Below are positions 1-7,958 of a stretch of DNA of 64,000 nt, piece after piece; positions within the stretch are counted from its first letter, which is position 1; each line of letters starts with the position of its first letter. The notes under the pieces are model-generated. The model saw nothing but the letters and a program-made list of their open reading frames with translations. It was not told where the DNA came from and ran no database searches. Made by a program: the position numbers and the translations under genes. Origin of the DNA: an uncultured bacterium (lineage in GTDB: Bacteria > Actinomycetota > Coriobacteriia > Coriobacteriales > Coriobacteriaceae). Location of the stretch: contig CAJMMN010000002.1 of the NCBI GenBank assembly GCA_905214525.1, positions 1 to 64,000 on the forward strand, in the 5' to 3' direction.

Positions 1-161
1 CGCAACGCGTTGCGCTGAGTCCTGAGTCTGTTGCAATGAAGATGAGAATCAAGGCCGCCGATTTATAGCGCCGCGCAGACAATTAAGCCAACACGTTTAG
101 ACATCCGGGCAGTATAGTGAACAAAATAAGTGCATAACCGCACCCTGCGAACGGAGGAGTT

Positions 162-2639
162 ATGACCGAACACCACGCCATCAGCCGTCGAGCATTCACG
201 TTGGGCCTAGGACTCGCAGCATTGTCGCCATTTGTAAGCCTGCCCGAAACCGCGGGATTGGGCCTTCCCGTGCGCGCGGCATTTGCAGAAGACGCTGCCA
301 CAGCGTCAGTCAGCCTCGACAATTTCGTCATTCGCCTTCGCCCCGCGGGCTATTTTCGCACCGCGAGCGTCAACGAAGACGGCAACGTCATCGGCAACGT
401 CTGCCACCTGTTTAATGACGGCACGTCCAACAAGCTCATCCTTGAGAACGTAACGACCAAGAATGACGATACAAATTGGTATGCCATCCGCACCCTGCTC
501 AATTTCGAAGAGCATAAAAAGACGGGCTATAGCATTTGGTCGGTCGATGGCGACTCGGACAAAGATGGAAAGGTCATCCACGTATGGAGCGGCGAGTACG
601 ACCATAAGGACAGCCGCGCCTATACGTTCGACCGCCAGTTCGACGGAACTTATATTATTCGAGACCGCATATACACGAAAAACGGTATTAACTACCTTGC
701 CATAGAATCGAAAGGCAAAGACCAAGACAACAACAAGATTTGCCAAAAGAAATATTCCATTCCGTGGGAGCTCGAGCTTGTCGGCTACAGCATGGACAAG
801 ACCAATGCCACAGTTAGCAGCATCGACTGGACCACGTATAGCAGCTACGTCGACGGACCATGTTGGATGAGCCACGTCGAAGGCAACAAGTACCTCGACG
901 AGCTGAGCATCCCGGGCACGCACGATTCGGGAACTTGCAGCGTGGACAACGACACCGAACCCCAATCCTCGCAAGCAAAGTGCCAGCAGGACTACATCCC
1001 CACGCAGTTGCTCGAAGGCATTCGCTATTTTGATATCCGACTCGGAAAAGGCAACGACCCCGGCATCGACCATGGAAGTTGCTACCTGCTCAAAAAAGAC
1101 GGACACTTCATGCATCTCTCCGATGTCGTTGGCTACTTCAAAAAGTTTTTGAACGAAAATCCGTCAGAAGCGCTCATCATGCTTGTATCCCGAGGCAACA
1201 ACGAGGCTACTGACGAGAGCCTTACGACGGCTTTCGCCAAGGTTTTGGACGACAACCCCAAACTGTTCTATACGTCGAGCCGCATTCCCACACTGAACGA
1301 GGTGCGCGGAAAGATCGTCCTGCTGCGCCGATTTGGACTCGCCGGCGACAGCGTAAGCGGCCACACGTGGGGCCTCGACCTAACCGAATGGGACAACAAA
1401 ATCGCAACACACCCCAGCAGCTCCTCTATGTGTCTCGTCCAAAACGCGCAAGGCTTTGAAGCCGCAGGGGAAACAGGCGACAAAAAAGCCTATTGCACCA
1501 AGGTATATGCCCAGGACCATTACGAATGCACCGGAACCGACAAGATCAGCTGGGTCGATATGGCCCTGCAGGAAACGGCCAAGCTCACCCGCAACGAGGT
1601 AGATGTCGAGGACGATAACGGGGCCAAGGAGCAAGTCCTGGAGCGCTGCTGGTCTATCAACTACACCAGCTGCACGAATCACAAGCAAGGAAGCAACCCA
1701 TTTACCGCAGCGCGAGTAGTCAACGAGCATCTGTACAAGAGCCCGTACATCAATCCCAGCGGCATCGAGGATACAAAGTCAGATTACCTCAAGCACATTG
1801 GCATCATCGCATCCGACTTTGTTGATGCGGCGCTGGCCCGGAGCATCTACCAGCGCAATTACAATTACGATACGAAGCACACGCAGTCGGCTTCGTGCTG
1901 CCTCCCGACCCGCATGCGCATGACGTACGGCGACTCGCTGAGCGATGCCTCGCTCCAGGATGGCAAGACCGTTGGCGAGGGCCATTTCCGCCTTGTCGAC
2001 AGCAGCAACGTACTCAACGTGGCGGCTTCGGGCCATGCGTTTGCCATCGAATATGTGGATGTCGACGCCCTGGGCAACGAGACCGTTACGGGGCTGCAGG
2101 GTTCCGTGCCCATCGATATCGACCCGCGCGCGCTGACGCCCCATTTTGAGGGGCTCGAGGGCCTTAAGGCCGGCGAGGACGTGCGCGCCAAGATTGCGGC
2201 ATCACTCGAGGGCAAGCTCGAAACCGATGCCTGCACGGCCCAGCTCGAGTTTGTGCACGACGCGAACGGCGCTCCGGGCACGGCAATGGCCGAGGGCGAA
2301 ACATTTGCCGCAGGAACGTACTGGGTGCGCGTGAACGGTCTCTTGGGCGACGCGGCGCAGAACTACACGCTCGCCAGCGACGGAGCCGCAAGCTTTACCG
2401 TGACGGCTTCGGGCAACGCAGGCGCTACGGACACCGGCAACGGCAACGGCACCAACGCAGGCGGCGCCGACAAGAACGACAAGGGCAACAAGCGCAAGGG
2501 CTCAGGCGAAAAGCTTGCCGGCACAGGCGACAACTCTGGCATTGCCGCCGGGCTCGCTGCCGCCGCCGTGGCGACAACGGTCGCCGGCGCGGCAATGCTT
2601 GCCAGTGACCGCGAAAACGCTGGGGACGACAGCGAATAG
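162..2639 (+). CDS. Secreted PI-PLC X-domain phospholipase-like protein with cell-wall anchor
   Basis: An 825-residue exported protein related to bacterial phosphatidylinositol-specific phospholipase C, which cleaves (glyco)phosphoinositides by acid-base histidine catalysis. The N-terminus carries a twin-arginine motif (SRRAFTLGLG, about residues 9-18) and a hydrophobic stretch ending near AFAED, so Tat export is likely. After a beta-rich region at about 45-230, possibly ligand-binding, comes the X-type barrel: LSIPGTHDSGT has the first catalytic His near residue 250, YFDIRLG follows, and HGSCYLL supplies a second His. A linker leads to a C-terminal KLAGTGD motif, a hydrophobic segment and a charged tail, which is the order of a sortase signal with an LPXTG variant. 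The start has a GGAGG ribosome binding site seven bases upstream. Substrate is not predictable; host GPI or phosphoinositide is possible. Confidence 0.85.
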   Translation: MTEHHAISRRAFTLGLGLAALSPFVSLPETAGLGLPVRAAFAEDAATASVSLDNFVIRLRPAGYFRTASVNEDGNVIGNVCHLFNDGTSNKLILENVTTKNDDTNWYAIRTLLNFEEHKKTGYSIWSVDGDSDKDGKVIHVWSGEYDHKDSRAYTFDRQFDGTYIIRDRIYTKNGINYLAIESKGKDQDNNKICQKKYSIPWELELVGYSMDKTNATVSSIDWTTYSSYVDGPCWMSHVEGNKYLDELSIPGTHDSGTCSVDNDTEPQSSQAKCQQDYIPTQLLEGIRYFDIRLGKGNDPGIDHGSCYLLKKDGHFMHLSDVVGYFKKFLNENPSEALIMLVSRGNNEATDESLTTAFAKVLDDNPKLFYTSSRIPTLNEVRGKIVLLRRFGLAGDSVSGHTWGLDLTEWDNKIATHPSSSSMCLVQNAQGFEAAGETGDKKAYCTKVYAQDHYECTGTDKISWVDMALQETAKLTRNEVDVEDDNGAKEQVLERCWSINYTSCTNHKQGSNPFTAARVVNEHLYKSPYINPSGIEDTKSDYLKHIGIIASDFVDAALARSIYQRNYNYDTKHTQSASCCLPTRMRMTYGDSLSDASLQDGKTVGEGHFRLVDSSNVLNVAASGHAFAIEYVDVDALGNETVTGLQGSVPIDIDPRALTPHFEGLEGLKAGEDVRAKIAASLEGKLETDACTAQLEFVHDANGAPGTAMAEGETFAAGTYWVRVNGLLGDAAQNYTLASDGAASFTVTASGNAGATDTGNGNGTNAGGADKNDKGNKRKGSGEKLAGTGDNSGIAAGLAAAAVATTVAGAAMLASDRENAGDDSE

Positions 2640-2668
2640 GCAAGCCCGCCTTTTAGACACATCGACTC

Positions 2669-2708
2669 AATCGGGGGCGCAGGATACCGTTCTGCGCCCC
2701 GATTTTTA
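2669..2708 (+). terminator. Intrinsic terminator after the phospholipase gene
   Basis: ATCGGGGGCGCAG pairs with CTGCGCCCCGAT (one bulged G) around a short loop and is followed by TTTTT. It sits 30 bases past the phospholipase stop. Confidence 0.85.
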
Positions 2709-2732
2709 CCTTGGACCGAACGCCGTTATCGG

Positions 2733-3002
2733 CTACATCACCATGTTCAGCGCGTTCACAAATTCCTGGGCCTTCGCACGGCTACTCAGGCTAAAGACGC
2801 AAGCGGTCAACAGTCGATTGCGCAGAAAAACATCACGGCCTTTGATTCTATTGACGCCCGTGATGTCCTTAAGATAGACAATCTCGGTGTGCTTGCCGCC
2901 GAAAGTGCCCTTCCTGAGCACCTCGATACGGTTGGGGTAGATCTTGACGTCTTTAAATCTACCCGAGCCCTTGTCCTGAAACAGCAAGGTGTTGTTGTCC
3001 AT
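2733..3002 (-). CDS. Small PH-like (bacterial pleckstrin-homology-type) protein, hypothetical
   Basis: An 89-residue soluble protein with no signal peptide or membrane segment. Its pattern (NNTLLFQD, then KIYPNRIEVLRKG, then a YLKDITGVN strand and a C-terminal helix ending EFVNALN) resembles the short bacterial PH-like domains that follow a strand-rich fold with one terminal helix. I chose the ATG at 3002 because GGGAG lies eight bases upstream; an ATG at 3047 would add 15 residues and has no such site. It converges on the phospholipase gene. The fold assignment is inference from pattern only; no function can be given. Confidence 0.6.
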   Translation of the reverse strand: MDNNTLLFQDKGSGRFKDVKIYPNRIEVLRKGTFGGKHTEIVYLKDITGVNRIKGRDVFLRNRLLTACVFSLSSRAKAQEFVNALNMVM

Positions 3003-3169
3003 GCATGTCACTCCCATGGGGTTCGTGAAAACTGTCTCTATTGCCAAATTTTAGTCACCGCAAGGCCCCCATGCGAAGTTGCCAAACAGCGCAGCGATTC
3101 GTGTCCGTACGAGTCTTTAAACTAAATGCAATAAAGATGCGTCCTCAAGAGGAAAGTCGGGCGATATTG

Positions 3170-4196
3170 ATGAGTGAACTGGCAAACCGCGGGGAATCGG
3201 CAATCGTGCCAGAAGTTTTTTACAAGCAGGTTTCCTCGATTCTCAACGCCGCTCGCGACAAGGCCTATACCGCCGTTAACTTTGCGATGGTTGAGGCATA
3301 TTGGGAGATCGGCAAGAGTATTGTTGATGAACAGGGCGGAGAGGAGCGCGCCAAGTATGGCGATGCACTGATCGACGAACTTGCCGTTAGATTGACTAAG
3401 GATTTTGGCAGAGGCTTCAACGCCAGAAGCTTAAGATACATGCGTCAGTTTTATCTTGCGTTCCGAATTGAATTGGACACATTACCGCAGGTTATCGCGT
3501 ATAACCGACCCTGATGCTCGAACATGGTACATGAACGAATGTGCCGATTCTCGCTGGAGCACGCGTCAGCTCGAGCGCCAGATCAACACCATGTTCCGCG
3601 AGCGCCTGCTTGCCAGCAAGGACAAGGAGGCCGTCACCCAGGAAATCCAAAAGAGCGCCCCGGCTCGTCGCCCCGAGGATATCATCCGCGACCCATATGT
3701 ACTGGAGTTTTTAGGTTTCTCGGACGATACTGCGTTTCGCGAGAGCGATCTAGAGCAGGCGCTCATCACGCATCTTCAAAAGTTCCTGCTGGAGCTTGGC
3801 CGTGGTTTCGCTTTCGAGGCGCGCCAAAGGCGCATCACCTTTGATGGGCGCCATTTCTATATTGACCTTGTGTTTTACAACTATCTGATGCGCTGCTTCG
3901 TGCTCATCGACCTTAAGACCGATGACCTTACGCATCAGGACCTGGGCCAGATGCAAATGTATGTGAACTACTACACGCGTGAGCTCATGAACGAAGGCGA
4001 CAATCCGCCCATAGGCATCGTGCTCTGCGCGGACAAAAGCGATTCGATCGTCGAGTACACGCTGCCCGAAGACAACGACCAAGTGTTTGCCGCCAAATAC
4101 CTGCCGTATCTTCCAAGCAAGGAAGAGCTGGCGCGCGAGCTGAGTGCCGAGTACCGCGCCATCAACGAAGCGACTAATGGCGAAGCGCAAGGGTAG
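3170..4196 (+). pseudogene. DUF1016/YhcG-family PD-(D/E)XK nuclease, frameshifted
   Basis: Two overlapping frames together make one YhcG-like protein. The first (from about 3170 to its stop at 3514) gives the N-terminal DUF1016 helical domain: EAYWEIGKSIVDEQ and ARSLRYMRQFYLAF. The second, which takes over near 3456, continues with SELNWTHYRRLSRITDP and WSTRQLERQI, then the C-terminal nuclease domain with YIDLVFYN and CFVLIDLKT, the D...(E/D)xK-type core. In intact relatives the piece between YLAF and the SELNWTHY segment reads straight through and is a few residues longer, so a small deletion of non-multiple-of-three length best explains the break. The ATG at 3137 is another possible start. 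Family members have been linked to restriction and mobile elements. It is probably inactive unless recoding occurs. Confidence 0.8.
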
Positions 4197-4259
4197 CAGC
4201 ACGTTGCGACCGATACCCCCGACGGAGTTTCATATCCCCCGACATAAGAGGAGCGCTCC

Positions 4260-5048
4260 ATGACAGGCAGACCGAAAACAACACTGCGCGACTGCATCTA
4301 TGGGCTTGCCGTCGGCGACGCGCTGGGTGTTCCCTACGAGTTCAGGCCCCGCGGCACGTTCGAATGCGCGGACATGATCGGCTACGGCACGCATGGGCAG
4401 CCCGCCGGCACCTGGAGCGACGACACATCTATGACGCTTGCTACCTGCGACTCGATTAGGGAGCTCGGGCATATCGACACCGCGGACATGAGCGACAAGT
4501 TTGTGAGCTGGATTGCCCGTGGCGAGTATACGGTCGACGGCGTTTTCGATTACGGCGGTACGACCGCTCGCGCCCTGCGCACCGGCAAAGGAGGCTCCGG
4601 CGAGCGCGACAACGGCAACGGCTCGCTCATGCGCATCGCGCCCCTGGCGTTCACCGATGCGACAGACGAAGAGATCAGCGAGGTCTCCGCGATTACGCAT
4701 GCCCACAGAACGTCAACCGACGCATGTATCATATTTGTCGAGCTGATAAGAGACGTGATGAACGACGTGCTCCCCTCGTGGGCGCTCCATCTGAAAGGCG
4801 TGCCTGAGCAGGAGATCAGGTCGGGTGGCTTCGTGCGCGACACGCTTAAGGCAGCCACCTGGTGTTTCGTCAACACTAACAGCTACGAAGATTGCGTGCT
4901 TGCCGCCGTCAACCTAGGCGACGACACCGACACCACCGCAGCCGTCGCCGGCGCCCTCGCCGGCACGGCATACGGTCTCAAAGCCATCCCACAGGAGTGG
5001 ATCGACACTCTGCGCGGCAAAGAGCTGATTGAGAGCTGCCTGTTTTAA
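4260..5048 (+). CDS. ADP-ribosylglycohydrolase family protein (DraG-like)
   Basis: A 262-residue cytosolic enzyme of the ADP-ribosylglycohydrolase fold, which removes ADP-ribose from proteins or small molecules using two Mg ions. The N-terminal GLAVGDALGVPYEF, the metal-binding TWSDDTSMT (D54, D55, T56), the NGNGSLMRIAPLA loop, the AITHAHRTS helix and the C-terminal GDDTDTTAAVAGALAG (around residues 220-235) are all in the family order, so the dinuclear site looks intact. GAGG lies upstream of the ATG (ataagaggagcgctcc). The gene is followed 32 bases later by a small co-oriented gene. Whether it reverses an ADP-ribosylating toxin or is a general enzyme cannot be told; no ART gene is visible nearby. 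Confidence 0.88.
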   Translation: MTGRPKTTLRDCIYGLAVGDALGVPYEFRPRGTFECADMIGYGTHGQPAGTWSDDTSMTLATCDSIRELGHIDTADMSDKFVSWIARGEYTVDGVFDYGGTTARALRTGKGGSGERDNGNGSLMRIAPLAFTDATDEEISEVSAITHAHRTSTDACIIFVELIRDVMNDVLPSWALHLKGVPEQEIRSGGFVRDTLKAATWCFVNTNSYEDCVLAAVNLGDDTDTTAAVAGALAGTAYGLKAIPQEWIDTLRGKELIESCLF

Positions 5049-5080
5049 GGCGCCATTCAAGAAATAAGGCAGGAGGCATC

Positions 5081-5302
5081 ATGGAGAGGAAGATCGCAAA
5101 TATAAACGAGTTCCAAGTGGACGAAAACGGGATTCCGCTATTTCCAGTAGGACTGAAGGAGGAAGCCAGCCTCTATGTCCTCCCCGACGGGCGTTACCTC
5201 CCCTGCGGGGTCTACAGGACCGCGGACGGCGGTTCGATCATTTATGAGCCATCCGAACTAAGCTTCTTCGGGCAGATGCTTGCTCAATTCAAAGAGAGCT
5301 AA
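5081..5302 (+). CDS. Small hypothetical protein downstream of the ADP-ribosylglycohydrolase
   Basis: A 73-residue acidic protein with an excellent ribosome binding site (gcaggaggcatc before ATG). It begins MERKIANINEFQVDENG and contains a turn-rich LPDGRYLPCGVYRTADGG stretch suggestive of a small beta sheet. No signal peptide or membrane segment. It lies 32 bases after the ADP-ribosylglycohydrolase gene in the same direction and is probably co-transcribed. I do not recognise the family; a partner or immunity role would be guesswork. Confidence 0.65.
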   Translation: MERKIANINEFQVDENGIPLFPVGLKEEASLYVLPDGRYLPCGVYRTADGGSIIYEPSELSFFGQMLAQFKES

Positions 5303-5445
5303 AGGCTTGATTGCCCGTCAGATCGACACTGCTCCAAACCAGGGGGTGGATAGGATGTCTCCCACCGCGGCCTGTGAGGTAAAATCTTGACCGCCGCGGA
5401 ATCCGCCTGCGGGCAACGCTCCGATCTCCGATTGGGGTGAAGCCT

Positions 5446-5538
5446 ATGAACTTGTTTCTTGAAATCCTGCGCCTCTCGATGTATGTGACCGGCATTGCCC
5501 GGAACCTCTACTCGATCTGGCGGGAATATAAGCAGTAA
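5446..5538 (+). CDS. Candidate 30-residue membrane-active peptide (type I toxin-like)
   Basis: A short frame encoding MNLFLEILRLSMYVTGIA followed by a basic, aromatic tail (RNLYSIWREYKQ). A GGGGTGA sequence sits ten bases upstream and a strong terminator follows 23 bases after the stop, so a compact transcript of about 150-200 bases is plausible. The mix of a hydrophobic/amphipathic helix and a short charged end is what small type I toxins and other membrane peptides look like, but I recognise no named family. Chance occurrence remains possible; the gene-terminator unit is the main support. Confidence 0.4.
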   Translation: MNLFLEILRLSMYVTGIARNLYSIWREYKQ

Positions 5539-5560
5539 CGGATAGCGAAGGGAGTCATAG

Positions 5561-5588
5561 AAAAGGGTCGGTTGCAGCCGACCCTTTA
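5561..5588 (+). terminator. Terminator hairpin after the candidate small peptide gene
   Basis: AAAGGGTCGG pairs perfectly with CCGACCCTTT around a six-base loop (TTGCAG). The stem ends in A/T pairs. The remainder of 5589-5817 shows no gene I can support. Confidence 0.7.
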
Positions 5589-5817
5589 AGACGATAGCAC
5601 CTGCGTTGCCCGCGCTTCCAAAGTTGACCGACTGAGGAGCGGGTTCCGCGGCACATCCTGATTTTACCCAGTGGCAAGGCTCTTTTACAGCCGTTCCACC
5701 GTTTATTTACATCTGCCAATCAAGACGAGACTACTACGCACCTTTATTACACACGATATTTTCAGCCTGGTATAACCAAGTTCAATAATAGAATGCAAAT
5801 CCAACCACCGTGTCTGA

Positions 5818-5922
5818 TTACAAAAAGATTTTTGCCTTTTCTGCAGCAAACTCTTCCTCGGTAAGCACTCCACTATCACGCAGCGTTGCAAGCCTCTCAA
5901 GCCTTGCAACTACATCAATCAC
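5818..5922 (-). CDS. Isolated SHOCT-type mini-domain overlapping the end of the previous gene
   Basis: A 34-codon frame starting with a GTG at 5922 and reading VIDVVARLERLATLRDSG then VLTEEEFAAEKAKIFL. This is a near-textbook SHOCT domain (LxxLxxLrdxGvLTeeEFxxeKakll), a short C-terminal oligomerisation/regulatory module normally attached to another protein. It overlaps the last eight bases of the upstream gene, which lies in a different frame. The frame is open further upstream, so it could be joined to the preceding protein by a one-base frameshift, genuine or a sequence error. Independent translation from the GTG has no clear ribosome binding site. Confidence 0.6.
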   Translation of the reverse strand: MIDVVARLERLATLRDSGVLTEEEFAAEKAKIFL

Positions 5923-6286
5923 TATCCGCCAGCGTCTCAATAGTCTGTGAAACCTGCGGATACCGCTCAAGCTCCTTCGATAGGGCATCGACTATCTCGG
6001 CAATATTCTTTGCATTTTTGCCCCCGTTTAATACGTTTGCCCTGACCTTAGATGACGACTTGACAGTAACGCCAGATCCGCCTTCAACTGGAACAACCGA
6101 AATACTGATATTTTCGCCCCAAGACCAAAGGCTCATACCAATCTCGGCTGCAACTGTTCTTGTTGCGGGCGATGCACTATCAACTTTTACTTTAGGCAGC
6201 TTTTCCATAGCTGCCTTCAAGGCATTAAACGTGTCGTCAGGAGAATACGGTACCTGAAGCTGAAGCTGCTGATCCGCAAAACCCAT
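5915..6286 (-). CDS. Hypothetical small protein, probably SHOCT partner broken by frameshift
   Basis: A 123-residue soluble protein with alternating strands: LQLQVPYSPDDTFNALKAAM, then ATRTVAAEIGMSLWSWGENISI, GVTVKSSSKVRANV and a final helix ending QTIETLADSD. The shape, with an opening strand, helix and following sheet, resembles small START-like/DUF1499-like folds, but that is only an impression. Its stop codon lies just before an out-of-frame SHOCT module (5818-5922). In many genomes such small sheet domains are followed in frame by a linker and SHOCT, so the original protein was probably about 155 residues. Confidence 0.65.
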   Translation of the reverse strand: MGFADQQLQLQVPYSPDDTFNALKAAMEKLPKVKVDSASPATRTVAAEIGMSLWSWGENISISVVPVEGGSGVTVKSSSKVRANVLNGGKNAKNIAEIVDALSKELERYPQVSQTIETLADSD

Positions 6287-6402
6287 AATCTGGCCTCCGC
6301 TTCTTACAAGATTAAGGCTATCGGCAATGGTAGCACGTTCCCAGCAGTCTTAAGTTCGTCTCATGACCTTGCGATGCAGCCCGACGCCCCGGCACCACTC
6401 CC

Positions 6403-7740
6403 CTACTTACCAAAAATCGCAGCGAACAATCCCTTGCGTTTGGGCTTTTCTTCTCGGTAGGAACCCTCAGCTGCCGCTGCAACCTGGCGCGGTTGCTCGC
6501 CACCTCCACGGCGCACGATCTGGTATAGGAAGGGCGATTTAACGTATTTGACCTCGATGGGCGTGGCATGCACGGTACTTTCGCCGGACAGATGCAGACT
6601 CGGATTGAGCGACGCCACCACATGCGTCTCGCGCTTGTCGCTAAACACCACCGCTGCCGCGCGGCTCGTCTGGCCGTTTACGGCAATGCGCACCTGCTCG
6701 CCATCGCGGCTGTCCGTCGCCGGACGATCGACAAAGTACACCGGCACCATCACCAGGCCGTCCTTATGCTTGCGGGCCTTGCGCGCCCAAGTGCGGATGC
6801 TCTTTTTATTGAGCCCCAGCACCGCCTCGGCATCGTTGCCGGCAATGTCGAGCGCCAACTTATCAATGACCACCTGGTCCTTGGTAGACGCATCGACGGA
6901 GACAACGCGGAAGTCGCCTTCCTGCATGGCCGGGTCGAACGACCCAACCTTGGCAAAGTCCCATGGCTCCAGAATGCCCATAAGGCGAACGTCCAGGTAG
7001 TTTGCCCTGGGATATGCCCAGTCGAGCACCTCGTAGTACACCAGGGTCTCCTTGCTCAGGCCCTTGCCCGGGAAGGACGCCATCATGCGCAGGTCCGCGA
7101 GCGCCATGGGGAAGTAGAAGAGCATCATGTCGTTTTGAATCGCGTCTTCCACATCGTGACCGGCAAAGGCGTCTGGATATCGGCGCACCAGCTCAAGCGC
7201 ATTGGCGCGCGCCTGCTGCGGCGTTATCTCGCAGGGAATACCCTGCTCGGGCACATATTCCGCACCAACGCCCATGGTCAGGCGCTTGCTAAACGTCCCC
7301 GGCTTGAGCAGGTCGGCGACACCGATCTTATTGCCGCAGGACGGGCACTCAAACACGCGCTGGGTCGACTCGCCCTCAAAGGACGCTCCGCAGAAGGGAC
7401 AGGGGATGCTCACGTGCGTGGCCTCTTGGAACTCCTGGGCCGTGCCGCGGTCTTCCCACAGCAGATGCTCCAGAACCGACTGATTGCGCCAGTGCTCATT
7501 AAAGAAATACCAGTCGGGGTCCACCGGGCGCTCGAGCTGCGACACATGCGTGAGCTTAAGCAGCCCATCGACAACCGTCAGTGGCGTATGGCGAATGCCC
7601 AGGGCGCTCTTGGGCTCCCCCGCATCGGCCTGCCACGGAACGACCGTGCCGCAATAGGCGCACTCAAAGCTGCGTTTAGTCTGGTGTGAGTACATAGGGC
7701 CGCCGCAGTTTTGGCATTTAATGGCAAACATCTCGTCCAT
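6403..7740 (-). CDS. Large zinc-ribbon protein of unknown function
   Basis: A 445-residue protein with two zinc ribbons at its N-terminal third. The first is CQNCGGPM...CAYCG (residues 9-32); the second is CPFCGASF...CPSCG (about 115-137). The middle and C-terminal parts contain mixed strands (VYYEVLDWAYPRANYLDVRL; GLVMVPVYFVDRP) and end with a basic KPKRKGLFAAIFGK tail that could touch the membrane. No signal peptide. Tandem CxxC ribbons like these are often annotated as TFIIB-type zinc ribbon proteins, but no enzymatic motif follows. It stands alone, convergent with the small SHOCT-associated gene's direction and divergent from the metal transporter at 7959. Confidence 0.7.
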   Translation of the reverse strand: MDEMFAIKCQNCGGPMYSHQTKRSFECAYCGTVVPWQADAGEPKSALGIRHTPLTVVDGLLKLTHVSQLERPVDPDWYFFNEHWRNQSVLEHLLWEDRGTAQEFQEATHVSIPCPFCGASFEGESTQRVFECPSCGNKIGVADLLKPGTFSKRLTMGVGAEYVPEQGIPCEITPQQARANALELVRRYPDAFAGHDVEDAIQNDMMLFYFPMALADLRMMASFPGKGLSKETLVYYEVLDWAYPRANYLDVRLMGILEPWDFAKVGSFDPAMQEGDFRVVSVDASTKDQVVIDKLALDIAGNDAEAVLGLNKKSIRTWARKARKHKDGLVMVPVYFVDRPATDSRDGEQVRIAVNGQTSRAAAVVFSDKRETHVVASLNPSLHLSGESTVHATPIEVKYVKSPFLYQIVRRGGGEQPRQVAAAAEGSYREEKPKRKGLFAAIFGK

Positions 7741-7958
7741 GAATACGTCCTCCTTTGCACTGGGGCTGTCGACATTAAGTATGTCGGGCAGGTAAGCACG
7801 TGCCCATACCCATGTGGCCCAAAATCGAGCACCCAGGCAGACGAGAAGGCTCGCTCGTTAGCACCGGCAGACTATTGCTGCATTTTCTGAGCATCGGTGC
7901 ACGGCGCCCCCGCGCGAGCTACACTATCCCCTTAAACATGATTGTGAGGACGACCGCT

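Noticed and set aside
1..14. CGCAACGCGTTGCG palindrome at the window start
   Set aside because: A 14-base palindrome in GC-rich DNA at a truncated edge; too little context to assign a role.
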